Source: VXNE01 sp963665455
Lineage (GTDB): Bacteria > Pseudomonadota > Gammaproteobacteria > Pseudomonadales > Azotimanducaceae
DNA length: 64,000 nucleotides
Assembly (NCBI GenBank): GCA_963665455.1
Contig: OY762279.1
Span: 1,860,001 to 1,924,000, forward strand
Reading direction: 5' to 3'
The position numbers were made by a program, and so were the translations under genes. Numbering within the stretch: the first letter of the stretch is position 1; every line of letters begins with the position of its first letter. Shown here piece after piece: positions 25,138 to 33,464 of this stretch. The notes beneath the pieces were generated by a model. The model saw only the letters and a program-made list of their open reading frames with translations, was not told the origin of the DNA and ran no database searches.

Positions 25138-26721
25138 TCAGGCGGATTCCGGCCGCGCCGCCTGCCATCCCGTGCGGAGTTGTTCGGACAGCGCGTCGAT
25201 CAGGCTTCGGTGGGCCGGGTCGGTGGCCAGGTTGTCGTACTCGAACGGATCCTCGGCGTGATCGTAGAGCTCGCGGTCCGGCTCGGTCTCGGGCGCGTCC
25301 ACGGGCGTCCACTCCGTGTAGCGGTGGCGAGCCGTGCGCAGGGTGCGGCCATGGAATCCCTCGAGCACGCTCTCCGAGAAGGCCGCCGACTTCCACGGCA
25401 GGTCCGGATCGTCGAGCAACGGCCGGAGGCTGGTGCCTTCGAGCGCATGGGCGGGCTGCGGCAGGTTCGACAGTTCGACGAGCGTCGGGTAAAGGTCGAC
25501 CAGTTCGACCAATCCGCGCGCGACCTCGCCCGCCTGCCTGCCGTCCGGCAACCGTACGATGAAGGGCACCCGCGTCGACTCCTCGAACTGGTATCGCTTG
25601 CGCCACAGGCCACCGTGCTCGCTGAGCAGAAAGCCGTGGTCGCTGGTGAACACGACGATGGTGGAGTCGGCGAGATCGAGGACCTCCAGGGCCGCCAGCA
25701 ACTGGCCGACGTAGAAGTCGGTCATCGTGACCATCGAGTGATACGCGGCGATGGCCTGCTTGATTTGCTGGTCGCTGTGATCGAGGTCGTCTTGGTACGG
25801 CTCGAATGCCGCTGCCGGCAGGTCGTCAGTGTTGCCCGGGGGCGTCTGGGGTAGGTTCACCTCGTCGGGCGGGTGCTGGGCGAAGAACTGCGCCGGGCCG
25901 ACCCACGGCTGATGCGGCTTGTGGAAGCCGGCACCGATGAAGAACGGCTTGTCGCGGTGGTCGGCCATTAACTGGATGACGCGCGTGGCGGTGGTCCCGT
26001 CGGGGGTCATGCGCGGCGATTCGGTGGTCGCGCGCCAGGACAGGGGCAGGCCCCCCGTCCGCCCGAGCGGCGCGAGGATGTCGGCGCGCGACATGCCGTG
26101 CTCGGACCCTTCCGTCCAGGTGTTGTCGCGTTGCTCCGACAGGTCGATCCCCGGCAGGTATCCCGGCAGGTGAAAGCGGAATGCCGGCTCCCTCGAGAGG
26201 GCGAAGTTCGATGAGTCCCAGGACACCACATGCTCGTAGCTGTTGTGTCCGATCTTGCCCACCCGCGCCGTGAAGTACCCGTGGTCGTGGAAGTGCTCGG
26301 GCAGGAGGCGCAGGGCGTCTCCGATCCGCTCACGGGGTGCCGTTCCGTTGTCGTAGACGCCCGTGGTGGCCGGTCGCAGGCCGCTCAGGATCGATATCCG
26401 CGACGGGCTGCAGAGCGGGTTCTGCACGTAGGCGCGGTCGAAACGGACGCCCTCGGCCGCCAGCCGGTCCAGGTTCGGCGTCTTCACGCCGGCGTAGTGC
26501 GGGGCGGGCGTCGACTCGCGGTAGGAGCCGAGGGCGACGTTCAGGTCGTCCGCCATGATGAGCAGGACGTTGGGACGCTCCGCCAGGTCCGCCTCGCGCA
26601 TCGGTGCCGCGGCGGGGAGCAGGAACCGGTCCGTCCCGTCGGGAGCCTGGGCCATGGCCGGCGCGCAGAGCAGTGAGGCGAGGAGCACGAGTGTGGGTCT
26701 TGGTGCGTTCATATGCGTCAT
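25138..26721 (-). CDS. Exported sulfatase (Cys-type), intact paralogue
   Basis: The 527-residue protein has a signal peptide (about 1-25). The sulfatase core follows, with metal aspartates D58-D59 (IMADDLN), nucleophile C104 in LCSPSR, HNSYEH, FHKPHQPW and FTSDHGFLLSEH. It is closely related to the sulfatase at 12768 and is the source or sister of the broken copy at 20310. The start ATG overlaps the upstream PNPOx stop as ATGA, so the two are translationally coupled. With the amidohydrolase upstream this makes a three-gene operon. The substrate is unknown; periplasmic sulfate-ester cleavage is expected. Confidence 0.93.
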   Translation of the reverse strand: MTHMNAPRPTLVLLASLLCAPAMAQAPDGTDRFLLPAAAPMREADLAERPNVLLIMADDLNVALGSYRESTPAPHYAGVKTPNLDRLAAEGVRFDRAYVQNPLCSPSRISILSGLRPATTGVYDNGTAPRERIGDALRLLPEHFHDHGYFTARVGKIGHNSYEHVVSWDSSNFALSREPAFRFHLPGYLPGIDLSEQRDNTWTEGSEHGMSRADILAPLGRTGGLPLSWRATTESPRMTPDGTTATRVIQLMADHRDKPFFIGAGFHKPHQPWVGPAQFFAQHPPDEVNLPQTPPGNTDDLPAAAFEPYQDDLDHSDQQIKQAIAAYHSMVTMTDFYVGQLLAALEVLDLADSTIVVFTSDHGFLLSEHGGLWRKRYQFEESTRVPFIVRLPDGRQAGEVARGLVELVDLYPTLVELSNLPQPAHALEGTSLRPLLDDPDLPWKSAAFSESVLEGFHGRTLRTARHRYTEWTPVDAPETEPDRELYDHAEDPFEYDNLATDPAHRSLIDALSEQLRTGWQAARPESA

Positions 26722-27161
26722 GGCGGCGGGGAGCTCCCGTCGTACGGTCCCCAGAAGCTCCGGATGCGATTGGGTTTCAATTCCAGCAGCAGGAGGCCTC
26801 CGGCGTTCGACAAAGTCTCGATGGTCGTTCGCGCCCGGTCAGGGTCGTAGTACCGTTCCATCATGCGGCGGGCCAAGTGCCAGGTCCGTTGCGGGTCATC
26901 GACGAGCTCGACGGTGCCTTCCACGCTGACCCAGGCTTCCATGCTGCCCACTCCTTCGGCAATGCACAGGGCCGCTCTCGGATCGCGGCGCAAGCGCCTG
27001 ATCTTGGCCGTCTCGGCTTCGGAAACCATGAGGATCCGCTCCCCGTCCCACTCGTACCAGAGCGGCAGGGTGTTCGGTGAACCGTCCCGGTTCAGCGTGC
27101 TCAGGAAACCGATCATGGTCTGCCTGAGGAGGTTGTCGATCCTCCTGTTCGTCTCATTCAT
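26718..27161 (-). CDS. Pyridoxamine 5'-phosphate oxidase-like split-barrel protein
   Basis: The 147-residue product has the split beta-barrel pattern of PNPOx/F420-dependent reductases: FLSTLNRDGSPNTLPLWYEW, ILMVSEAETAKIRRLRRDPR and VSVEGTVELVDDP. These proteins bind FMN or F420. Starting at the ATG at 27161, it has no strong ribosome site, and the frame is open into the end of the amidohydrolase 26 bp away, so it may depend on read-through translation. Its stop overlaps the sulfatase start. The function within the operon is unclear; a flavin or deazaflavin reductase is most likely. Confidence 0.82.
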   Translation of the reverse strand: MNETNRRIDNLLRQTMIGFLSTLNRDGSPNTLPLWYEWDGERILMVSEAETAKIRRLRRDPRAALCIAEGVGSMEAWVSVEGTVELVDDPQRTWHLARRMMERYYDPDRARTTIETLSNAGGLLLLELKPNRIRSFWGPYDGSSPPP

Positions 27162-27187
27162 CGTTGTCGCGACCACGAGGGTCGCCC

Positions 27188-28321
27188 CTACAGCTTGTAG
27201 ATGCGCTTCACGTTGCCGCCGAGGACCTTCCCGCGCGTCGTCTCCGGCAGCTTGTTCGCGTAGACGATCAGGTCGTCGACCCAGGTGTGGGGGTGGTCCG
27301 GATGCGGGTAGTCGGTCGCCCACATGAAGCAGTCGTCGCCGACATGCTCGATGGTGTAGGGCGCGATGGTCTCGTCCGGGTCGCCGGAAATGAAACACTG
27401 GCGGCGGAACAGCTCCGATGCGCGGAAGCGTGCGGAGTTCATCGACGCGTTGTAGGCGTTGAGACGGTCGAGCATGGGCCCGACCCAGCCGGAGCCGGCT
27501 TCGAGCACGCCGAGGCGCAGCTCCGGGAAGCGTTCGAGCGTGCCGAGGCTGAAGAACGAGATGAGCGCCTGCTGGATGACCGAACGCAGCCAGATCATCT
27601 CGCCCCATGGGCGGCCCTCGCGCGGCCAGTCGAAGATGCCGGCCGCCGCCGCGTGCGGCGTAAACGTCGGGTGGATGGCGAGCGGCACATCGAGTTCGCA
27701 GCACTTCGCGAACAGGGCGTCGTGTGCCGGGCTGCCGTGGATCACGCGGTTGTGGTTGAACTGGTTGACCCAGGCCCCCCGGCAGCCGTCCTTCACGGCC
27801 CGTTCCAGTTCCGCCACCGATCCCTCCACGTCCAGCAGGGTGAGCTGGGCGATTGGGACGAGCTTGCCGCCGGCGTCCCGGCAGAAGTCCGCGATCCAGC
27901 GGTTGTAGGCGCGGCAGTACGCGAGGCTCAATTCCGGGTCGGTGAGTTCCACCTCCCAGAGCAGTCCGATCGTCGGATAGAGGAGGCAGTACTCCAGGTT
28001 CTCCCGCGCCATGAGGTCGAGACGCTCGGCGGCGTCGCAGGCCCCGTAGGGCATGCTGTCGGCGTAGCGGCGCTCGGGGCTCGGGCGCATGTCCTCCGCC
28101 CCCATCGCGCCCATGATGCCGAGGGAGCCCTTGTTCGTTCTCGCGGATGGCCGCCGGTCGATCTCCAGGTATTCGAGACCGTTGTCGTCCACGCCGATGC
28201 GCAGCGCCCGGGGCTTGTAGCGTTCCTCGAGGTAGTTCTCCCAGAGGTCGGGCGGCTCGAGGATGTGCCCGTCGGCGTCGACCGTGCCGTCGTATGGAAA
28301 GCGCTTGATTTCGTAGGCCAC
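27188..28321 (-). CDS. Amidohydrolase-2 family metal-dependent hydrolase
   Basis: The 377-residue TIM-barrel enzyme carries VDADGHILEPPDLW (DxH metal motif, about residues 15-28), AIHPTF (about 220), LEAGSGW and WATDYPHPD (about 330), the usual amidohydrolase-2/ACMSD-like landmarks. Such enzymes decarboxylate or hydrolyse ring-derived acids and related compounds. It is the first gene of a leftward operon with a PNPOx-like protein and a sulfatase, and is divergent from the PhyH gene at 28447, leaving 125 bp for promoters in both directions. Confidence 0.9.
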   Translation of the reverse strand: MAYEIKRFPYDGTVDADGHILEPPDLWENYLEERYKPRALRIGVDDNGLEYLEIDRRPSARTNKGSLGIMGAMGAEDMRPSPERRYADSMPYGACDAAERLDLMARENLEYCLLYPTIGLLWEVELTDPELSLAYCRAYNRWIADFCRDAGGKLVPIAQLTLLDVEGSVAELERAVKDGCRGAWVNQFNHNRVIHGSPAHDALFAKCCELDVPLAIHPTFTPHAAAAGIFDWPREGRPWGEMIWLRSVIQQALISFFSLGTLERFPELRLGVLEAGSGWVGPMLDRLNAYNASMNSARFRASELFRRQCFISGDPDETIAPYTIEHVGDDCFMWATDYPHPDHPHTWVDDLIVYANKLPETTRGKVLGGNVKRIYKL

Positions 28322-28446
28322 CTGGTGCGTCCCCTTTCGCGAAGGCGTTCCGCATTATGCCGAAAGGCTGCCGAGCGTGGGCAACGGCAGCGGTTGCACG
28401 CCTCCGGTTTGGTAAGCTCGGATGCAACGACAGGGGGGATTGAACG

Positions 28447-29382
28447 ATGGCCGAGCAGGTTCTGGAAGAGACGGCGGTTTCGGCGGACGGCGAGTTGCGG
28501 GCGCCGCCGCTGCAGTCGGGCAAGGCGCAGGCGGACTTCGCTCGCGCCTGGGAAGGAATCCAGCGCCTCGGACTCGAGAAGCACGTTGCCGAACTCGAAG
28601 CGGTCGGCTACACGGTCATTCCGCCCGAGAAGCTGACGACGCCGGCGTTCCTGGAGCGGCTGCGCGGCGCGTTCTGCGCGACGGTGGAGCGGCGGACCGG
28701 CATCGCGCTCGACCTGGCGCGCACGGGGGCACTGGACGGTCAGGGGGAGGGCGCGTGGGCACCGTTCACGTTCCTGCTCTTCGAGGATCCCGTCTTTCAG
28801 GAAGCGATACTCAATCCCGTGCCGCTCGCGCTCGCGGACTACACCGTCGGCCGGAGCTGCATGTTCTCCACCTGCATCGGACTGGTGAAGGGTCCGGGAG
28901 ACGCGCCCCTCGGGCTGCACACCGACAACGGCGCTCTCGCGGTCCCGGCGCCGTATCCCGCGTATCCGCTGCTGCTGAACTGCACCTGGGTGTTGACGGA
29001 CTACACGAAGTCGGGCGGCGCGCTCTGTCTCGTGCCGGGCAGCCACACCCTCGGACACGGCCCGCGGGGCGACGAGGTCGCCCAGCCGACGGCCATCGAG
29101 GCGCCGGCGGGCTCGATGGTGGTCTGGAGCGGCAGCATCTGGCACGGCTCGTATCCGCGCCGGGATCCCGGGCTCCGGCTGACGCTCGTCACGATCTACA
29201 CGCGGCCCTTCGTCATTCCGCAGGAGCGCTACCGCGAGGAAGTCACCCAGGAGATCCTGGACGCCAACCCGCCCCGCTTCGCTGAGCTGATGGGCAAGAA
29301 CCTCTATCAGTACTCGTTCAAGGAGGAAGGGTACGACCTGAACAAGGTCGCGCTGACGCCCGGCAAGTCCTGGTGGGACTAG
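28447..29382 (+). CDS. PhyH-family Fe(II)/2-oxoglutarate dioxygenase
   Basis: The 311-residue protein has iron ligands H158 and D160 (GLHTDN), distal H233 (IWHGS) and R244 (PGLRLT). The flanking VLTDYTKSGGALCLVPGSH is typical of PhyH. It is closest in layout to the PhyH proteins at 2554 and 44-46.7 kb, sharing the opening IQRLGLEKHVAELEAVGY. The ATG at 28447 follows a G-rich ribosome site (GGGGGA). It faces away from the amidohydrolase operon, and the two may act in one pathway, but the substrate is unknown. Confidence 0.9.
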   Translation: MAEQVLEETAVSADGELRAPPLQSGKAQADFARAWEGIQRLGLEKHVAELEAVGYTVIPPEKLTTPAFLERLRGAFCATVERRTGIALDLARTGALDGQGEGAWAPFTFLLFEDPVFQEAILNPVPLALADYTVGRSCMFSTCIGLVKGPGDAPLGLHTDNGALAVPAPYPAYPLLLNCTWVLTDYTKSGGALCLVPGSHTLGHGPRGDEVAQPTAIEAPAGSMVVWSGSIWHGSYPRRDPGLRLTLVTIYTRPFVIPQERYREEVTQEILDANPPRFAELMGKNLYQYSFKEEGYDLNKVALTPGKSWWD

Positions 29383-29885
29383 GCCCGGGTCGACGCGCGC
29401 GCCTCCCCGGCGGCCCCTTGGGAGGCCGGGGGGGTCGCTGGATCGCGTGTGACGGAAAGGAGCCAATGGTTGTAGCGAGCCTGCTCGGCATCGGTCAGCT
29501 CCAGTCTGTCGGAGCGCAAGGTCTTCAGAACGGACCGCCACGTTTCCCGATAGCCTGCGCCGCTACGGTGTCTGGCGATGGCCATACGTGTGGCGGCGTC
29601 CAACAGGTTGGCCTGCCCGTAAACGCGGCGGTCTTTCCGGCTCTGCGGGGGAGCCGCCATTCCCGCAATGGTACGCTCGCCGTCCCGGTGGAGTCTGACT
29701 ATCGGGACTGGTTGGCCGCCGATCCCTTCGGAGACCAAGCGGTGATCGCGAAAACGAGGGTAAAGAGCCAACAGTTGTCGCTTGATCTTTCTCGGCATGG
29801 AATCGATGACTTCGCGCAAGGCTGGGTGCCTATGGAGACTTTGCGGCTGCTGGGTGGGCATATCTGCGTTGGCGGGTTTGGCCAT
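29379..29885 (-). CDS. Hypothetical protein, weakly supported
   Basis: This minus-strand frame (168 residues from the ATG at 29885; open to 29909) has a balanced composition and reads more like a protein than the competing plus-strand frame. Examples are MPRKIKRQLLALYPRF, IVRLHRDGERTIAGM and ELTDAEQARYNHWLLSV. I recognise no family. No ribosome site is visible, and its end overlaps the convergent PhyH gene by four bases. It may be a real orphan gene or a relic. Confidence 0.35.
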   Translation of the reverse strand: MAKPANADMPTQQPQSLHRHPALREVIDSMPRKIKRQLLALYPRFRDHRLVSEGIGGQPVPIVRLHRDGERTIAGMAAPPQSRKDRRVYGQANLLDAATRMAIARHRSGAGYRETWRSVLKTLRSDRLELTDAEQARYNHWLLSVTRDPATPPASQGAAGEARASTRA

Positions 29886-30298
29886 GCGACCGAGGCTCGA
29901 CGATACCATCGGCCCCCGATTGTGGCCAGCATTGCACGCTGCACGCTGGCGGACGGGGCTAAGGCGAGACAGGCCGAGGAGTGGGCAACAACGACGCGAC
30001 TAGGCGATGATTCGCGTCCGCGAGAATGTCGGCTGATCGATCACGTCGGTAGGGCCGGCCCTCGGCGAAGCGCGGATGATTGCCCACGAGAGCGGAGCCT
30101 CGTCGAGCGTCTGCACAGGGTCGGCGTTGAGCTTCGAGACCGGCCTGAGGTGGCCCGCCCCCACGCTCGGCGCATCTCGCGCGGATTGACGCCGTCGGTT
30201 CAGGCCCGTTTCAAGTGCGAGATGTGACGGAAGACGACACCTTGACGACCCGCTGGCCTGCCCCGTACGCTGTGCGAAAGGCGTAGAGGAGATTCGCC
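29886..30298. other. Gene-free stretch upstream of two small plus-strand genes
   Basis: I see no supported gene here; long frames on the plus strand have shadow-like composition. A ribosome site (GAGGAG) at about 30286 belongs to the next gene. Confidence 0.4.
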
Positions 30299-30490
30299 AT
30301 GCCGGAACGTGCCAAAGCTTGGTTTGCCCTTATCCCCGCCAAGAGGCCTGAGAGTGAGTGGAAGCATGTCCACGTGACGAAGGGGGGAGCGCGCACCGTA
30401 GACGTCAAGGAACTCCTTAACACCGAGTCCGTCCGACAAGACATCAAGGAGCTTCGGAATATCGAGTTGGATAGTCGCGACGCCCACTGA
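30299..30490 (+). CDS. Small conserved-looking protein, partner of the downstream membrane gene
   Basis: The 63-residue product begins MPERAKAWFALIPAKRPESE and continues with WKHVHVTKGGARTVDVKELL. The ATG is preceded by GAGGAG at a good distance, which supports translation. It is followed 15 bp later by a membrane protein, so the two are probably co-translated. I do not recognise the family; its basic, partly ordered sequence gives no enzymatic clue. Confidence 0.55.
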   Translation: MPERAKAWFALIPAKRPESEWKHVHVTKGGARTVDVKELLNTESVRQDIKELRNIELDSRDAH

Positions 30491-30505
30491 GCAGGGTCTC
30501 AGGCC

Positions 30506-31186
30506 GTGAACATCGGAGTCTGGTTGGTGCCGGTAATGGCTGGCTATTGGTTTCTTCGGGTCTGTCATCTCACGCGGCGAGCGTTTCTTTCCACGACAGG
30601 CTACGAGTTTTTCTTCGCGGCTGCCACCGCCGGTGGCTTGCTTCTCTCGGTCGCGCGAATTCTGGCGCTGGGCGCAGAGTGGATTGCCGAGGCCACGGGT
30701 TTTGGAGGGTTCGGATGGGAGCGATTTGCACCGTTCGAGTACTCTGGCACGTTGGTACTGACGGTCGTTCTTGGACTCGTCGCGGCGGTTGTTGTGAATG
30801 TTTGCATCAGCGACGACGAGGCAGCCGCGCGATGGGCAGAGAAGCATGAGAGTCGGTTTGGCTGGATTCTCCGAAAGTCGCTTGAAGAGCGGCTCTTGGT
30901 GGAGGTGTCGACAACCAGCGGAAAGGCATACATCGGCTACGTCCGCACGGCTGCGGAGTGGGAACGGGACGTGGCACTGCTGCCTTTTCTTAGCGGCTAT
31001 CGTGATCCGACAACGGGACGTTTACGAATAACCACGAACTACAGCCAATTGCCGCAACAATGGCTTGAAAACTACGCCGTTACGATCGCCATGAAGGAAG
31101 TTGTCTCCATCAGCCGGTTCGACCCCAAGGTTTACAATCAACTTCGGCAGGCGCGTGCGGCGCGACACCGCGGTCCTACCGCTTGA
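30506..31186 (+). CDS. Membrane protein with C-terminal cytosolic domain (DUF6338-like layout)
   Basis: The 226-residue product has three predicted hydrophobic segments (about 3-20, 31-52 and 80-100), then a soluble part with ILRKSLEERLLVEVSTTSGK, AYIGYVRT and LPFLSGYRD, TTNYSQLPQQW. The arrangement resembles DUF6338 proteins, small membrane proteins of unknown role, though I cannot confirm this. The start is a GTG at 30506. It forms a two-gene unit with the small gene before it. Confidence 0.6.
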   Translation: MNIGVWLVPVMAGYWFLRVCHLTRRAFLSTTGYEFFFAAATAGGLLLSVARILALGAEWIAEATGFGGFGWERFAPFEYSGTLVLTVVLGLVAAVVVNVCISDDEAAARWAEKHESRFGWILRKSLEERLLVEVSTTSGKAYIGYVRTAAEWERDVALLPFLSGYRDPTTGRLRITTNYSQLPQQWLENYAVTIAMKEVVSISRFDPKVYNQLRQARAARHRGPTA

Positions 31187-31298
31187 CAGATTCGAGTTGG
31201 GCTTCTAGCCGATGGTCTTGCCAGCTCGAGTCTGCCCCTCTTTTGCGTCCACGTAAGTCGACGCGGAGGAAGCCGCACGTATCACGGAGACAAGCACC

Positions 31299-32387
31299 AT
31301 GCAATTCGGTCTCTGCGTAGCGACCCACATCGACAACATCGGGTTGATCGAACACGCTGAGCGCCTCGGGTTCGACCGGGTGTGGGTGCCGGACTCCCAG
31401 ATGATCTGGTCCGACTGCTACGCCACCCTGGCGCTGGCGGCGCAGCGGACGTCGCGCATCCAGCTCGGCACCGGCGTCGCGATCGTCGGAACGCGGATCG
31501 CCCCGGTCACCGCCCACTCCATCGCCACCATCAACCGCATCGCTCCGGGCCGTACGTTCCTCGGCATCGGCAGCGGTCACACCGCGATGCGTGTGATGGG
31601 CTTCGACCCGATCAAGGCGCCCGCATTCCGGGAGTACGTTCGGGTCGTGCGGGAACTGCTCGCCGGCGAAGAGGTGGAGTACACGCTGGACGGCGAAACC
31701 CGGCGCATCCGCTTCCTGCACCGGGATCTTCGCTTCATCGACATCGACCACCCCATTCCCATCTACGTGGCCGCCAACGGACCGCTCGCGTTGCGCGTGG
31801 CGGGCGCCTACGGGGATGGTCGGGTGGGGGCGGGGATGGAAACCGCGGGCACACTTCGCCGTAACGTGGATCGCATCGAGCAGGGGGCGAGCGCGATCGG
31901 GCGGACGCTGGACCGGGACACTTATCACACGGCCGGCCTGACCGGCATATGCGTGCTGAAACCCGGCGAACGGCTCGACTCGGACCGCGTGGTGGACCGG
32001 TGCGGCTCGATGGTCGGGAACGCGCTGCACGGTTTATGGGAGATCGTGCGCTGGCGGGGCACCGAGGACATCGTGCCGGAGGCGTTTCGGCCGACGTGGG
32101 AGGCGTACCGAGACTTCATCGCGGCGAAGAACCTTCCGCGCGAACGCGCCGGCCAGGTCGTGCACGAGGGCCACTGTACCTACCTGCTGGAGGATGAACG
32201 ACAGTTCGTGACACCCGAAGCGATCCGGGGGAGCGGGAGCATACTCGTCGGCGAACCGGACGAGATCATCGCGACGCTGCGGGAACGGGAGCAGGCCGGC
32301 CTGAAGGAAATCCTCCTCCTCCCGCCAATGGAGTTCGCGGAGGAGATGCTGACGGATTTCGCCGAGCAGGTGATGGCGCGCTACTGA
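31299..32387 (+). CDS. LLM-class flavin/F420-dependent oxidoreductase
   Basis: The 362-residue TIM barrel has the LLM pattern MQFGLCVATHID, LGFDRVWVPDSQM, IQLGTGVAIVGTRIAPVTAH, RTFLGIGSGHT and IPIYVAANGPLALR. The length and the GSGHTAMR stretch suggest the F420-dependent or 5,10-methylene-tetrahydromethanopterin-reductase-like branch. A GGAG lies about seven bases before the ATG. It is not clearly linked to its neighbours. It shares only the family with the LLM protein at 17333. Confidence 0.88.
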   Translation: MQFGLCVATHIDNIGLIEHAERLGFDRVWVPDSQMIWSDCYATLALAAQRTSRIQLGTGVAIVGTRIAPVTAHSIATINRIAPGRTFLGIGSGHTAMRVMGFDPIKAPAFREYVRVVRELLAGEEVEYTLDGETRRIRFLHRDLRFIDIDHPIPIYVAANGPLALRVAGAYGDGRVGAGMETAGTLRRNVDRIEQGASAIGRTLDRDTYHTAGLTGICVLKPGERLDSDRVVDRCGSMVGNALHGLWEIVRWRGTEDIVPEAFRPTWEAYRDFIAAKNLPRERAGQVVHEGHCTYLLEDERQFVTPEAIRGSGSILVGEPDEIIATLREREQAGLKEILLLPPMEFAEEMLTDFAEQVMARY

Positions 32388-32451
32388 GGCGGCGTGGACC
32401 GGCTGGACCGGACGCAAGCTGGCGCCATCTGGACACTGGCGGCCCGCGTTT

Positions 32452-32955
32452 TCACGTGCGTGCAAGCCGACCTTCGTCGTCAACCAGAGCCACGCGCGTC
32501 GGGTGGGCGCCCCCCCAGTTCCACATCACCAGGTTGAGATCTTCGTCGCTTGCCCCAACGGCGAAACTGCGCACGAGCATACCCACATAGCCGGCAGCGA
32601 CCATCTCTTCGGCGACACGTTGGGACGCCGCGACACCGCCGTCGAGCATGTCGGCTTCCCACGTGGGGCAGGCCAGATCGGCTTCGCGTAACCCACGCTC
32701 CAGCAACCGCGTCGGGTCGGTGGCATCGAAGACGGGCTCGGCATCGACCTCGTATGCGCAGAGCGTGAGCGGCTGCATGGGTCTGCCCAACGGCGTAGCC
32801 TCGCGGATGGCGGTGATCTGGGAGAGGGAACAGTAAAGCGCGGGGACACCCCGCCTGTTGAAGCGCCCGCCATAACGGCGCGCCCCCTCGCTGGAGAGCG
32901 GCGTCCATGCCCATTCGGGGTTATGGGCTCGGTAGACGGTCCCGCGAAAGCGCAT
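32452..32955 (-). CDS. RES-domain toxin
   Basis: The 167-residue product has the three landmark residues of RES toxins: arginine in RRYGGRFNRRG, glutamate in ITAIREA and serine in MLVRSFA. RES toxins deplete NAD+ by phosphorolysis or ADP-ribosylation. The start is placed at the ATG at 32955; a TTG nine bases upstream is possible. It follows its antitoxin by 15 bp on the same strand, in the usual Xre-RES order. The gene is intact. Confidence 0.88.
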   Translation of the reverse strand: MRFRGTVYRAHNPEWAWTPLSSEGARRYGGRFNRRGVPALYCSLSQITAIREATPLGRPMQPLTLCAYEVDAEPVFDATDPTRLLERGLREADLACPTWEADMLDGGVAASQRVAEEMVAAGYVGMLVRSFAVGASDEDLNLVMWNWGGAHPTRVALVDDEGRLART

Positions 32956-32970
32956 GCCCGGCAACGGCCG

Positions 32971-33321
32971 TCAGGCATACCCTCCGGCCGCAATGCGGTC
33001 GAGGTAGGCGTGTACGCGATCACTCTTCCCGTCGCGCACCAGCATGTGCGGCGTCGCGCCCCCGAAACCGGGAAGCCTAGCGCTACGGAACCAGGCGTAA
33101 GCCGCTATCGGCGAATCGAGCTCCGGTTCGATGCGGTTCATGATTTCGACCATCTCCCGCAGCCGAGTCTGGGACCTGCGTGCCCGAATCCTCGTGGAGC
33201 GCGTGAGCGCATCGGCGCCGAGCCCGAGCGTCCGGGCGAGTTCGCGCCTGGTGGTGCGAAGCTCGTCGGCGATAAGGGCCGGCGAGAAGATCCGGTCCTC
33301 TACGAGCTTTTCGACCTGCAT
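32971..33321 (-). CDS. Xre/MbcA/ParS-family (DUF2384) antitoxin
   Basis: The 116-residue protein has an N-terminal HTH-like part (ADELRTTRRELARTLGLGAD) and the DUF2384 C-terminal region, including MVEIMNRIEPELDSP, AYAWFRSARLPGFGG and TPHMLVRDGK. This is the standard partner of RES toxins; its C-terminus plugs the toxin pocket. It starts at 33321, about 30 bp downstream of a TATAAT box, and is followed by the toxin after 15 bp. Confidence 0.9.
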   Translation of the reverse strand: MQVEKLVEDRIFSPALIADELRTTRRELARTLGLGADALTRSTRIRARRSQTRLREMVEIMNRIEPELDSPIAAYAWFRSARLPGFGGATPHMLVRDGKSDRVHAYLDRIAAGGYA

Positions 33322-33349
33322 ATCGGACTGATCACAACTTTATTGACGC

Positions 33350-33355
33350 ATTATA
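33350..33355 (-). promoter_or_regulatory. Putative -10 box of the RES/Xre operon
   Basis: The minus strand reads TATAAT here, 28 bp before the antitoxin ATG, in a locally AT-rich gap. No good -35 box is found 17 bp upstream, so it may be activator-dependent or auto-regulated by the Xre protein. Confidence 0.35.
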
Positions 33356-33464
33356 TGGTCATGAAAGGTGTGGTGGTACTAGTCGCGTGGATCCCGGCCG
33401 GTTCGCAGACGGCGCACGGGAATGGAGCGGCGGACGGTGGTCCGCCCGCCGCCCCTCCCGCCGC

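Noticed and set aside
29373..30227. Long plus-strand frame overlapping the hypothetical gene at 29379
   Set aside because: Composition is shadow-like, no domain is visible, and it begins inside the end of the PhyH gene.
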